Shown in pieces: positions 6,751-13,001 of a DNA stretch of 13,001 nucleotides; the first letter of the stretch is position 1, and each line of letters starts with the position of its first letter. The notes under the pieces were generated by a model, which made no database searches, had not been told where the DNA came from, and worked only from the letters and a program-made list of their open reading frames with translations. Source of the DNA: Treponema sp. (GTDB lineage: Bacteria; Spirochaetota; Spirochaetia; Treponematales; Treponemataceae); the NCBI GenBank assembly GCA_016293495.1, contig JAEDED010000035.1, positions 1 through 13,001 of the forward strand, read 5' to 3'. Made by a program: the position numbers and the translations under genes.

Positions 6751-6753
6751 GGC

Positions 6754-8262
6754 CTATTCTGCCCGAATCGAAGTATTACGTACGATTACATCGTGAGCCG
6801 AACCTTCAGAAATTGAAGCAGGAGATACAAGAGTAATCTTTGCTTTATCCTGAAGTTCAGGAATTGAAAGGGCACCACAGTTACACATTGTGTGTGTTAC
6901 TTTGGAAATTGTCATTGATACGTTATCGTGGAGGCTTCCGGCATATGGAACGTATGAGTCAACGCCTTCTTCAAATGCCATTTTCTTTGCTCCACCAAGG
7001 TCATAGCGCTGCCAGTTTCTTGCACGGTTACTTCCTTCGCCCCAGTATTCTTTAACGTAGTTACCGTTAACGATAAGTTTGTTTGTAGGAGATTCATCAA
7101 AGCGTGCAAAGTAGCGGCCTAACATTACAAAGTCTGAACCCATTGCTAGTGCAAGAGTAATATGGTAGTCATGAACGATTCCACCATCAGAACAGATAGG
7201 AATGTAGATACCAGTCTTTTCATAGTAAGCATCACGAGCTTTTGCAACTTCGATAGTTGCAGTAGCCTGTCCGCGTCCGATACCTTTCTGTTCGCGAGTG
7301 ATACAGATTGAACCGCCGCCGATACCGATCTTAATAAAGTCTGCACCTGCATCTGCAAGGAAGTTGAAGCCTTCTGCATCTACAACGTTTCCAGCACCTA
7401 CTTTTGCGTTAGGCCATTTTTCGTGAATGTCATGCAATGCGCGGCGCTGCCATTCTGAGAATCCTTCTGATGAGTCGAGACAGAGAACATCTACACCTGC
7501 ATCGAGAAGAGCAGGAACGCGTTCCATATAGTCGCGTGTGTTGATTCCAGCACCTACGATATAACGTTTCTGGCTGTCCAGAAGTTCATTTGGATGTTCT
7601 TCATGGCTTGCTGCATCTTTTCTGAATACCAGATACTGAAGCTTTCCGTCTTTGTCGAGAATAGGAAGCTGGTTTACTTTATTTTCCCAGATAAGGTTGT
7701 TTGCTTCTTCCAGTGAAATTCCAACTTCTGCCTTGATGAGCTTTGCAAGTGGTGTCATGTATTTGCTTACTTTTTCATTTGAAGTTGTTTTGTTTGAGCG
7801 GTAGTCACGGTCTGTGATGATACCCATGAGTTTTCCGTTAGGAGTTCCGTCTTCTGTAACTGCTACAGTTGAATGTCCTGTTGATTCAACAAGGGCTTCA
7901 AGTTCTGCAATTGTCTGGTCTGGGCGGATATTTGAATCTGAAGTTACAAATCCTGCCTTGTACTGCTTAACGCGTGCGATCATAGCAGCCTGATTTTCGA
8001 TAGTCTGAGAACCGTAGATGAATGAAATTCCACCCTCTTTAGCAAGGGCAATTGCAAGTTTGTCGTTTGAAACAGCCTGCATTACAGCAGAAACCATTGG
8101 AATGTTCATTGTTAATGGACACTTTTCACCAGCTTTCTTGTTGTACCGAACAACAGGTGTGTTCAATGTTACGTTGGAAGGAATACATTCCGCAGACGAG
8201 TAACCAGGTACCAAAAGGTATTCACCGAATGTGTGTGAAGGTTCTTCAAAATAATATGCCAT
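6754..8262 (-). CDS. guaB: IMP dehydrogenase
   Basis: Oxidises IMP to XMP with NAD+, the rate-limiting step of guanine nucleotide synthesis in the cytosol. At 502 residues it has the full family layout: a TIM barrel split by two CBS domains (about 105-215), the catalytic loop GIGGGSICITREQKG with Cys320 and Thr322, GR at 382-383 and the flap R419-Y420 in WQRYD. The loop and flap are nearly word for word those of Tritrichomonas foetus IMPDH as I remember it (GSICITREQKGIGRGQATA; WGEGSSRARNWQRYD), rather than the Escherichia coli form GSICTTR. ATG 8262 has AAGGA (8271-8275) at 8 nt. It diverges from the dus gene across 216 bp. The stop is directly followed by the broken tRNA-Met and a terminator. 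Confidence 0.97.
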   Translation of the reverse strand: MAYYFEEPSHTFGEYLLVPGYSSAECIPSNVTLNTPVVRYNKKAGEKCPLTMNIPMVSAVMQAVSNDKLAIALAKEGGISFIYGSQTIENQAAMIARVKQYKAGFVTSDSNIRPDQTIAELEALVESTGHSTVAVTEDGTPNGKLMGIITDRDYRSNKTTSNEKVSKYMTPLAKLIKAEVGISLEEANNLIWENKVNQLPILDKDGKLQYLVFRKDAASHEEHPNELLDSQKRYIVGAGINTRDYMERVPALLDAGVDVLCLDSSEGFSEWQRRALHDIHEKWPNAKVGAGNVVDAEGFNFLADAGADFIKIGIGGGSICITREQKGIGRGQATATIEVAKARDAYYEKTGIYIPICSDGGIVHDYHITLALAMGSDFVMLGRYFARFDESPTNKLIVNGNYVKEYWGEGSNRARNWQRYDLGGAKKMAFEEGVDSYVPYAGSLHDNVSMTISKVTHTMCNCGALSIPELQDKAKITLVSPASISEGSAHDVIVRNTSIRAE

Positions 8263-8361
8263 AATACAGCTCCTTAATAGAAATAAAATATAAAATTAAG
8301 AATCAAAGGAATGGATACACCACACCCGTGATTTCCAAAGTTCATAATTATGTTATGGGAA

Positions 8362-8407
8362 TTAATTGAAGAAAGGCGAAATATTCAACAATTAACTCGA
8401 ATATTTC
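8362..8407. promoter_or_regulatory. Nested inverted repeats in the guaB-dus divergent region
   Basis: GAAATATTC (8378-8386) and GAATATTTC (8399-8407) are perfect 9-bp reverse complements with a 12-nt spacer. An overlapping pair TTAATTG (8362-8368) and CAATTAA (8389-8395) uses the same spacer. Location between two divergent promoters suits an operator, but AT-rich DNA gives some palindromes by chance. Confidence 0.4.
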
Positions 8408-8478
8408 ATAAAATTATACCCAAAAACGGCTGATTTTTTCAAGTAGTTTTTTTATATTTTTTCTGTTATTCTGTCATT

Positions 8479-9582
8479 ATGACAAAATTAATTGCAGGTC
8501 CAATGGCAACCTTGAGCCACCAGGGTCTTCGTAAAATCTACGAAGATTTCGGCGGTTGCGATGAATACTACACAGAAATGATCAACGCTTCCTCTTATCT
8601 GACACACGGTCAGTTTGAAGGATTTTATACATTGAACGAAATTGCAAGCGACAAAATTGTCTGGCAGCTTACAGGAAAAGAGGCTTCTCCCATGGCAAAG
8701 GCTGCAAGAGAATTATGCGAACTCGGCGGAATCGGCATCGACTTGAACATGGGTTGCAGCGCTCCAGAAATCGTAAAGACCGGAGCAGGCATTGCATGGA
8801 TGATTAAGCCGATGGAAGAAACAAAGGCTCTGGTAATCGAAGTTCGTAATGCAATTGATTCCTTTAACTCAGATCTTACAGCAGAGGGAAAACACAAGAA
8901 GCAGCGTTTAAGCGCAAAATTAAGACTCGGAGACGAGGACTTTACAGACGAAGGCTTTTTCAAATTCTGCGACATGCTTTACGAAAACGGAGTAGAGCAG
9001 CTTGTCCTTCACCCTCGCACCCGCAAAGAAAAACTCAGTCGTCCTCCGCGCTATCAGTATGTCGAGGATCTTGCAAAACACTTCGAAAATAAAATTCCTG
9101 TTATCTTAAACGGAAACGTCAAAGACCTTTACACTTTTGAGAATGCCTTAAAAGCTGCTCCTTCGTCAGCCGGTGTAATGCTTGCGCGCATCAGTGCCCA
9201 AAAGCCGTGGATATTCCGGGAACTTTCGAAATCTCCTGATTCATCTTTGGCATCACAGATTTCACAAACTTCTGCATCTCAATTTCCGAAGGCTTCTGTG
9301 TCAGGAATGTGGAAAAAAACTGCAGCCGATGACGGAAAAGAATCAATCCAGATTGACCGCCTTAAAGTCGGCCTTGAATATATCGAAAACCTCCGTCTAT
9401 ATCAGCCAAAGGAATTCCACGAAACGAGAATGCAGAGATTTTTTGCATACTACTGCGACAACTTTTCTTTTGGCCATTACATAAAATCAAAAATGCTTAA
9501 CTGCAAAACTCTTGATGATGCTGAAAATACATTTAAAAGTTATTTTGACGAAATGCCTGGTGACAGGTTTATTTCAATTTAA
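8479..9582 (+). CDS. dus: tRNA-dihydrouridine synthase
   Basis: An FMN enzyme that reduces uridine to dihydrouridine in the D loop of tRNAs, using NADPH. The 367-residue protein has the family motifs in order: AGPM near the N-terminus (7-9), QLTGKE (63-68), DLNMGCSAPE with catalytic Cys93, GAGIAWM, KLRLG (147-151), LHPRTR (177-182), ILNGNV (209-214) and GVMLARISAQKPW (232-244), then a helical domain. The wording differs from the usual DINMGCP and GPM patterns, so I do not assign it to DusA, DusB or DusC. A Ser/Gln-rich insert at about 250-286 separates barrel and helical domain. The start is fixed by the first barrel strand, yet the upstream sequence is T-rich with no Shine-Dalgarno motif; a TATATT at 8453-8458 is a possible -10 box that would give a very short leader. 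Confidence 0.92.
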   Translation: MTKLIAGPMATLSHQGLRKIYEDFGGCDEYYTEMINASSYLTHGQFEGFYTLNEIASDKIVWQLTGKEASPMAKAARELCELGGIGIDLNMGCSAPEIVKTGAGIAWMIKPMEETKALVIEVRNAIDSFNSDLTAEGKHKKQRLSAKLRLGDEDFTDEGFFKFCDMLYENGVEQLVLHPRTRKEKLSRPPRYQYVEDLAKHFENKIPVILNGNVKDLYTFENALKAAPSSAGVMLARISAQKPWIFRELSKSPDSSLASQISQTSASQFPKASVSGMWKKTAADDGKESIQIDRLKVGLEYIENLRLYQPKEFHETRMQRFFAYYCDNFSFGHYIKSKMLNCKTLDDAENTFKSYFDEMPGDRFISI

Positions 9583-9714
9583 AAAGAAACAATTGACGGC
9601 ATAACCTCAAACTGGGTTAAAATCAGCTTTTGGCACGAAAATGATAAAAACGGAAAAGAAATCGAAAGCTTTACATAACTCTGGTGCTTTGGCGGATATT
9701 TGAGTTATTATTAA
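9583..9714 (+). pseudogene. Relic of an SH3-domain protein C-terminus
   Basis: In the same frame as dus, directly after its stop, the DNA reads KETIDGITSNWVKISFW and, after a TAA at 9676-9678, WCFGGYLSYY before a second TAA. Together they resemble the end of a bacterial SH3 domain of the kind common in Treponema lipoproteins (IDGI-x-W-V-K-V followed by GWCFGGYL). No start codon or ribosome binding site exists for it and it has an internal stop, so it is a dead fragment. Its end overlaps the stop of the converging SH3-like lipoprotein gene. Recognition is from memory of the motif. Confidence 0.6.
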
Positions 9715-10454
9715 TCAATCTGCTTAATCAGTTTGGATTCTTCTTTATAATGGTAGGTTAAGATGAGTTCTTCTGACTCATCATCTGGAAAACTATATCT
9801 TGACTCCTCATCGGTATAATTAAGCTGCCCATTCTCTTTATCGTATCTTACTATCATTTCTCCGCTTCGCATTCCGATTCCTGAATAATCAGCCAAAAGA
9901 ATTCCATAAGAAAGGATTTTTTCCAGATCAATTTCAAATTCATTGATTTCAAATCTTAATTCTGGAATGATTTTGAATTTACCCTTACCCAAATAATTCA
10001 ATGTAATTGATTTAAAAGTATCTCTTTTGTATGTGTCGTCAGGAATAAAGCGACCCTCAAGATTATTAATGTGTCGTATTTGCTCTGGATCTTTTTCTAC
10101 AGAAAACGCGCAAACATAACCTGTAATTCCTGATTCTGTTTTTACGTTATACCAGCGAAACTCAACGCCATTAATAATACTTTTACTGTTGAAATCTATT
10201 TTAATGAATTCAAGCTTTGAATTTAGCTGAAGAGTGGTTAAAGTTTCACTATTTTCATTTGGTTCTGATTTGAGTTCAATTCCGTTTTGTGGCCGCACAT
10301 AGTAATATTCTTTTACTATCTCTTTTGTAATTTCAGTTTTTTCTTCTACTTCAGGTATTGTTTGAACAGGTGTTTCAATTTTTGCTGTTTTTTCTTTTAT
10401 GCAGCTGATCATAAAAAAACATAAAGTAATAAAAATAACAGTTTTTAATTTCAT
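9711..10454 (-). CDS. SH3-like domain lipoprotein
   Basis: A 247-residue predicted lipoprotein: signal MKLKTVIFITLCFFMISC with lipobox cysteine at 18, a short linker rich in Glu, Lys and Thr, then a bacterial SH3-like domain at about 52-121 (YVRPQNGIELKSEPNENS, ending WYNVKTESGITGYVCA). The C-terminal half (about 122-247) is beta-rich with lipocalin-like texture but not a family I recognise. The protein should sit on the periplasmic or outer face of a membrane, where SH3_3 domains often bind cell wall or other ligands; no enzyme motif is seen. ATG 10454 is preceded by AGAGGA at about 6 nt. A dead SH3 fragment lies at its 3' end, suggesting local duplication and decay of such genes. Confidence 0.8.
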   Translation of the reverse strand: MKLKTVIFITLCFFMISCIKEKTAKIETPVQTIPEVEEKTEITKEIVKEYYYVRPQNGIELKSEPNENSETLTTLQLNSKLEFIKIDFNSKSIINGVEFRWYNVKTESGITGYVCAFSVEKDPEQIRHINNLEGRFIPDDTYKRDTFKSITLNYLGKGKFKIIPELRFEINEFEIDLEKILSYGILLADYSGIGMRSGEMIVRYDKENGQLNYTDEESRYSFPDDESEELILTYHYKEESKLIKQID

Positions 10455-10474
10455 AAATTTCCTCTAAAAAGCAA

Positions 10475-10522
10475 CAGACAGATTTATAAGTATTATAACT
10501 CATAAATCTGTCTGAATGTTAA
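10475..10522 (-). promoter_or_regulatory. Promoter with TATAAT centred in a perfect 13-bp inverted repeat (SH3 lipoprotein gene)
   Basis: CAGACAGATTTAT (10475-10487) and ATAAATCTGTCTG (10502-10514) are exact reverse complements around a 14-nt loop. On the minus strand that loop is GAGT, TATAAT, ACTT, so a consensus -10 box (+ strand 10492-10497) lies in the exact centre. TTAACA (10517-10522) matches 5 of 6 bases of a -35 box with a long 19-bp spacer. Position fits transcription of the SH3 lipoprotein. The hairpin could alternatively terminate the upstream mrp transcript, but the following T run (TTGCTTTTTA) is imperfect. Confidence 0.5.
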
Positions 10523-10557
10523 TCAAATAAAATTGAAATAATTTTGAAATATTAAAC

Positions 10558-11385
10558 TTACAATTTTTTTACAACCTCAGCTGCTTCGTTAAGTTCAGGA
10601 ACATCGAGGCTTTCAATATCACCTGCATCAACTGCAGCGCTTGTTTCTGCCTTCATCGGGAGGCGTGCAAGAACTGGAATGTTGAAAGTCTTTGCAATGT
10701 TTTCGATATTGCTCTGACCGAATACGTAAATCTTTTCGTCACATTTAGGGCACTGAACATAGCTCATGTTTTCGATCAATCCCAGAATAGGAATATTCAT
10801 CATGTTCGCCATCTTGACTGCTTTTTCTACAATCACGCGTACAAGCTGCTGCGGACTTGAAACGATAATAATACCGTCAACAGGAAGTGACTGGAATACA
10901 GTAAGAGGAACATCTCCAGTTCCAGGAGGCATATCAACAAACATATAATCAACGTCGTTCCATACAACATCTGTCCAGAACTGTTTTACAGCACCTGCAA
11001 TTACAGGACCTCTCCAGATTACAGGATCATTTTCGTTCTGCAAAAGGAAGTTCATAGACATAAGTTGGATTCCGGAATCAGTAACAACAGGCTTTAATGC
11101 GTCCTGGCCTTCAATTGCTTCAGCGCGGGATTCACCCATACCAAAGCTTTCAGGAATTGAAGGTCCTGTAATATCAGCATCAAGAATTGCAGCCTTAAAG
11201 CCTTCCTTATTCATTTTGCAGGCAAGAAGGGAAGTAACAAGTGATTTTCCAACACCTCCTTTACCGCTTACAATTCCGATTACCTTTTTAACTTTGCTTC
11301 CTTCATGAAGCTGAACGTGCATATCGCGTGATGAACAATCCTTAGATGAACATTCTGAACATTTATGATTACAATTTTCTGCCAT
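10558..11385 (-). CDS. mrp: Mrp/NBP35-family Fe-S cluster carrier ATPase
   Basis: A cytosolic P-loop ATPase that binds and hands on Fe-S clusters. From ATG 11383-11385 it is 275 residues. It shows the deviant Walker A GKGGVGKS (41-48), switch DADITGPSIP (69-78), MPPGTGD (152-158), SPQQ (177-180) and the cluster-binding CPKC (C212, C215). The N-terminus carries four extra cysteines (C5, C9, C12, C17), recalling the N-terminal ferredoxin-like motif of eukaryotic NBP35 rather than the DUF59 extension of many bacterial Mrp proteins. I chose this start because GGAG (11395-11398) lies 9 nt upstream; an in-frame ATG ten codons earlier (11415) has no such site. It lies upstream of the SH3 lipoprotein gene on the same strand with a palindrome between. 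Confidence 0.93.
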   Translation of the reverse strand: MAENCNHKCSECSSKDCSSRDMHVQLHEGSKVKKVIGIVSGKGGVGKSLVTSLLACKMNKEGFKAAILDADITGPSIPESFGMGESRAEAIEGQDALKPVVTDSGIQLMSMNFLLQNENDPVIWRGPVIAGAVKQFWTDVVWNDVDYMFVDMPPGTGDVPLTVFQSLPVDGIIIVSSPQQLVRVIVEKAVKMANMMNIPILGLIENMSYVQCPKCDEKIYVFGQSNIENIAKTFNIPVLARLPMKAETSAAVDAGDIESLDVPELNEAAEVVKKL

Positions 11386-11535
11386 TGTTTTATTCTCCAA
11401 AAAATTTTTTTCCATTGATTTAAATATACTAATAATTTATATAAAAGTAAACTGATAGGTAGGAAATGAGCTTTGTAAATTGTGTGGTTTGCTATACATC
11501 TGAACTAAAACAATGCAGTTTCTTGCTACTAAATC

Positions 11536-11581
11536 TTGCTAATTTATATACTTTAAATTATAATAATCTAAAGTATATAAA
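11536..11581 (+). promoter_or_regulatory. Promoter with TATAAT centred in a perfect 13-bp inverted repeat (DUF234 ATPase gene)
   Basis: TTGCTA (11536-11541, 4 of 6) and TATAAT (11559-11564, 6 of 6) are separated by 17 bp. The -10 box sits in the 13-nt loop between TTTATATACTTTA (11543-11555) and TAAAGTATATAAA (11569-11581), perfect reverse complements. The ribosome binding site GAGG follows at 11583-11586. A protein bound to the palindrome would cover the -10 box and start site. Confidence 0.6.
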
Positions 11582-11593
11582 AGAGGTAAAAAT

Positions 11594-13001
11594 GTGTTTT
11601 TAGGAAGAAAAGAAGAACTTTCGATAATGGAAGAATCTTTCTGTTCAAAGAAATTTGAATTTCTTGTTCTTTATGGAAAAAGGCGGATAGGTAAGACTTC
11701 TCTGCTTAAGATGTTTGCACAAAAACACAATGCACTTTTCTTTTCAGCACAGGAAAAGAATGATGCCTTAAATCTTGTTGATTTTTCTAGAACAATTCAG
11801 GAGTATTTTGAAGACGGCTTTTTTTCTGATTTTAGTGATTGGGAAACATCCTTCCGATATATAACGGCAAAATGTAACGATTTGGAAAAACTTGTGCTTA
11901 TAATCGATGAGTTTCCATTTATTGCGATGGAAAATCCGTCTATAAAAAGCATTCTGCAGCATACGATTGACCATTTTTGGAAAGAAAAAAACATTTTTCT
12001 GATTCTGTGCGGTTCAAGTGTGAGTTTTATGGAAGATGAAATTCTTGCTCACAAAAGTCCGTTATTTGGTCGTTCAACTGTTCATATCGAGTTAAAAGGT
12101 TTTGATTATTATGAAAGTTCAAAGTTTTTTCCAGAATATAGCAGTATTGATAAACTGATTACTTATGGAATTCTTGGAGGTGTTCCAAGTTATCTTGATT
12201 CTTTTGACAAATCTAAAACTGTTGAAAAAAATATTGCTTCAAAAATTTTGCGCGAAGGTTCTTTCTTAAAAGACGAGCCTGTTTTTTTACTCAGACAAGA
12301 ACTTCGGGAACCTAGAATTTACAACAGCATTCTTGAAGCAATTGCCAGTGGTTCAACGAAGATAAATGAGATTGCTAGTAAAATTCATGAAGAACCTCAA
12401 AAATGCTCAAAATATTTGAATACGCTATGTTCAATCCGGCTTATTAAGAAGGTTGTCCCTTGCAATGAAGAATCTAGTTCAAGAAAGTCCATTTATAGAA
12501 TATGCGATAATTATCTTCTATTCTGGTATCATTTTTTATTTAAACAGAAAAGTTATTATGAAATTATTGGTGAAGAAAAATCTGCTTCAGAAATAATGAA
12601 AAGTGAAAACATAAATTTATATATGGGAAGGATTTTTGAAGAAATCTGCCTTGAATATATGATTTGCCTTGCAAAAAATCAGAAACTTCCTTTTATTCCT
12701 GTAAAATACGGAAAATGGTGGGGTAACAATCCAGCAAGGAAAATGCAGGACGATATAGACGTGCTTTTGATAGATAAAAGTGGCGTTAATTTTATAATCT
12801 GCGAATGTAAATTTAAAAATGAACCATTTGACAAAGGTGATTTTGAAACAATGCTTTCAAGACGTTCTGTTTTTCCTTTTGGAGAAAGATTTTATTTTTA
12901 TGCCTTCAGTAAAAGCGGTTTTTCAGACTGGGTATATTCCAACGCAGCAAATAACGATGTGAAGCTTTTGATGCCTGATGATTTGTTTTTTATGCAAAGT
13001 G
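11594..13001 (+). CDS. AAA-type ATPase with DUF234/PD-(D/E)XK-like C-terminus (3' end outside the window)
   Basis: An uninterrupted frame of 469 codons from GTG 11594 to the window end, with no stop yet. GAGG at 11583-11586, 7 nt upstream, supports the GTG; the ATG at 11592 is out of frame and stops at once. The protein opens with FLGRKEEL, typical of the archaeal ATPase family, then Walker A YGKRRIGKTSLL (about residues 28-39), Walker B LVLIIDEFPF, and a sensor LCGSS. The middle has GGVPSYL and a winged-helix part. Near the C-terminus the pattern DDIDVLL then CECKFK resembles a PD-(D/E)XK active site as in DUF234 proteins. Length suggests only a few residues are missing. Cellular role of this family is unknown. 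It shares general design but not close sequence with the ATPase at 2930-4750. Confidence 0.88.
   Translation, partial: MFLGRKEELSIMEESFCSKKFEFLVLYGKRRIGKTSLLKMFAQKHNALFFSAQEKNDALNLVDFSRTIQEYFEDGFFSDFSDWETSFRYITAKCNDLEKLVLIIDEFPFIAMENPSIKSILQHTIDHFWKEKNIFLILCGSSVSFMEDEILAHKSPLFGRSTVHIELKGFDYYESSKFFPEYSSIDKLITYGILGGVPSYLDSFDKSKTVEKNIASKILREGSFLKDEPVFLLRQELREPRIYNSILEAIASGSTKINEIASKIHEEPQKCSKYLNTLCSIRLIKKVVPCNEESSSRKSIYRICDNYLLFWYHFLFKQKSYYEIIGEEKSASEIMKSENINLYMGRIFEEICLEYMICLAKNQKLPFIPVKYGKWWGNNPARKMQDDIDVLLIDKSGVNFIICECKFKNEPFDKGDFETMLSRRSVFPFGERFYFYAFSKSGFSDWVYSNAANNDVKLLMPDDLFFMQS

Noticed and set aside
6840..8264. Open frames on both strands overlapping guaB
   Set aside because: guaB is fully conserved through this region; the other frames have no start signals or motifs.
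8276..8345. Possible purine riboswitch upstream of guaB
   Set aside because: I could not find the conserved purine aptamer junction or paired stems; only a short GC-rich patch (about 8311-8339) with a weak CAC/GTG pairing is present.
11768..11994. Minus-strand open frames near the right edge
   Set aside because: They lie antisense to the continuous DUF234-type ATPase frame that carries Walker A and B motifs.

Overview
The window looks like a piece of a low-GC spirochaete chromosome, most likely a Treponema. I base this on the RHS tip sequence LYHYAGNNPVRFVDPDGR, an LA2681-type HEPN protein (the family is named after a Leptospira protein), lipoproteins with relaxed lipoboxes, and SH3-like lipoproteins of a treponemal kind. 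This is recognition from memory; no database search was run.

Left third (1-2930): an accessory polymorphic-toxin region on the + strand. Two orphan RHS tip cassettes lie in tandem. Each starts with the same 219-bp repeat, whose last part encodes the end of the RHS core, and then runs into an unrelated C-terminal domain followed by an overlapping gene that is the likely immunity partner. Cassette 1 pairs a domain with an EF-hand-like loop with a membrane-anchored MORN-repeat protein. Cassette 2 pairs a protein-glutaminase (deamidase) domain with a lipoprotein. A third, shorter repeat copy without the RHS coding end closes the array. The tips lack ribosome binding sites, so they look like silent modules that could be recombined onto a full RHS gene elsewhere.

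Middle (2930-6753), minus strand: a large AAA+ ATPase with a C-terminal PD-(D/E)XK-like domain, preceded by a perfect 13-bp palindrome; then a TPR plus HEPN protein with an intact R-x4-H motif; then a 369-bp gap holding a probable promoter, a clear rho-independent terminator and a degenerate tRNA-Met(CAU) whose 5' half is lost. Defence or mobile-island cargo is a reasonable reading of this stretch.

Right part (6754-11415): mostly housekeeping. guaB (IMP dehydrogenase, strikingly like the Tritrichomonas foetus enzyme) and a dihydrouridine synthase gene diverge from a shared upstream region. They are followed by a dead SH3-domain relic, an SH3-like lipoprotein gene and a Mrp/NBP35 Fe-S carrier ATPase gene.

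Right edge (11594-13001): a second, different AAA-type ATPase (archaeal ATPase/DUF234 type) with a C-terminal nuclease-like motif runs off the window. Its promoter and that of the SH3 lipoprotein share an unusual design: a TATAAT box centred between the arms of a perfect 13-bp inverted repeat.
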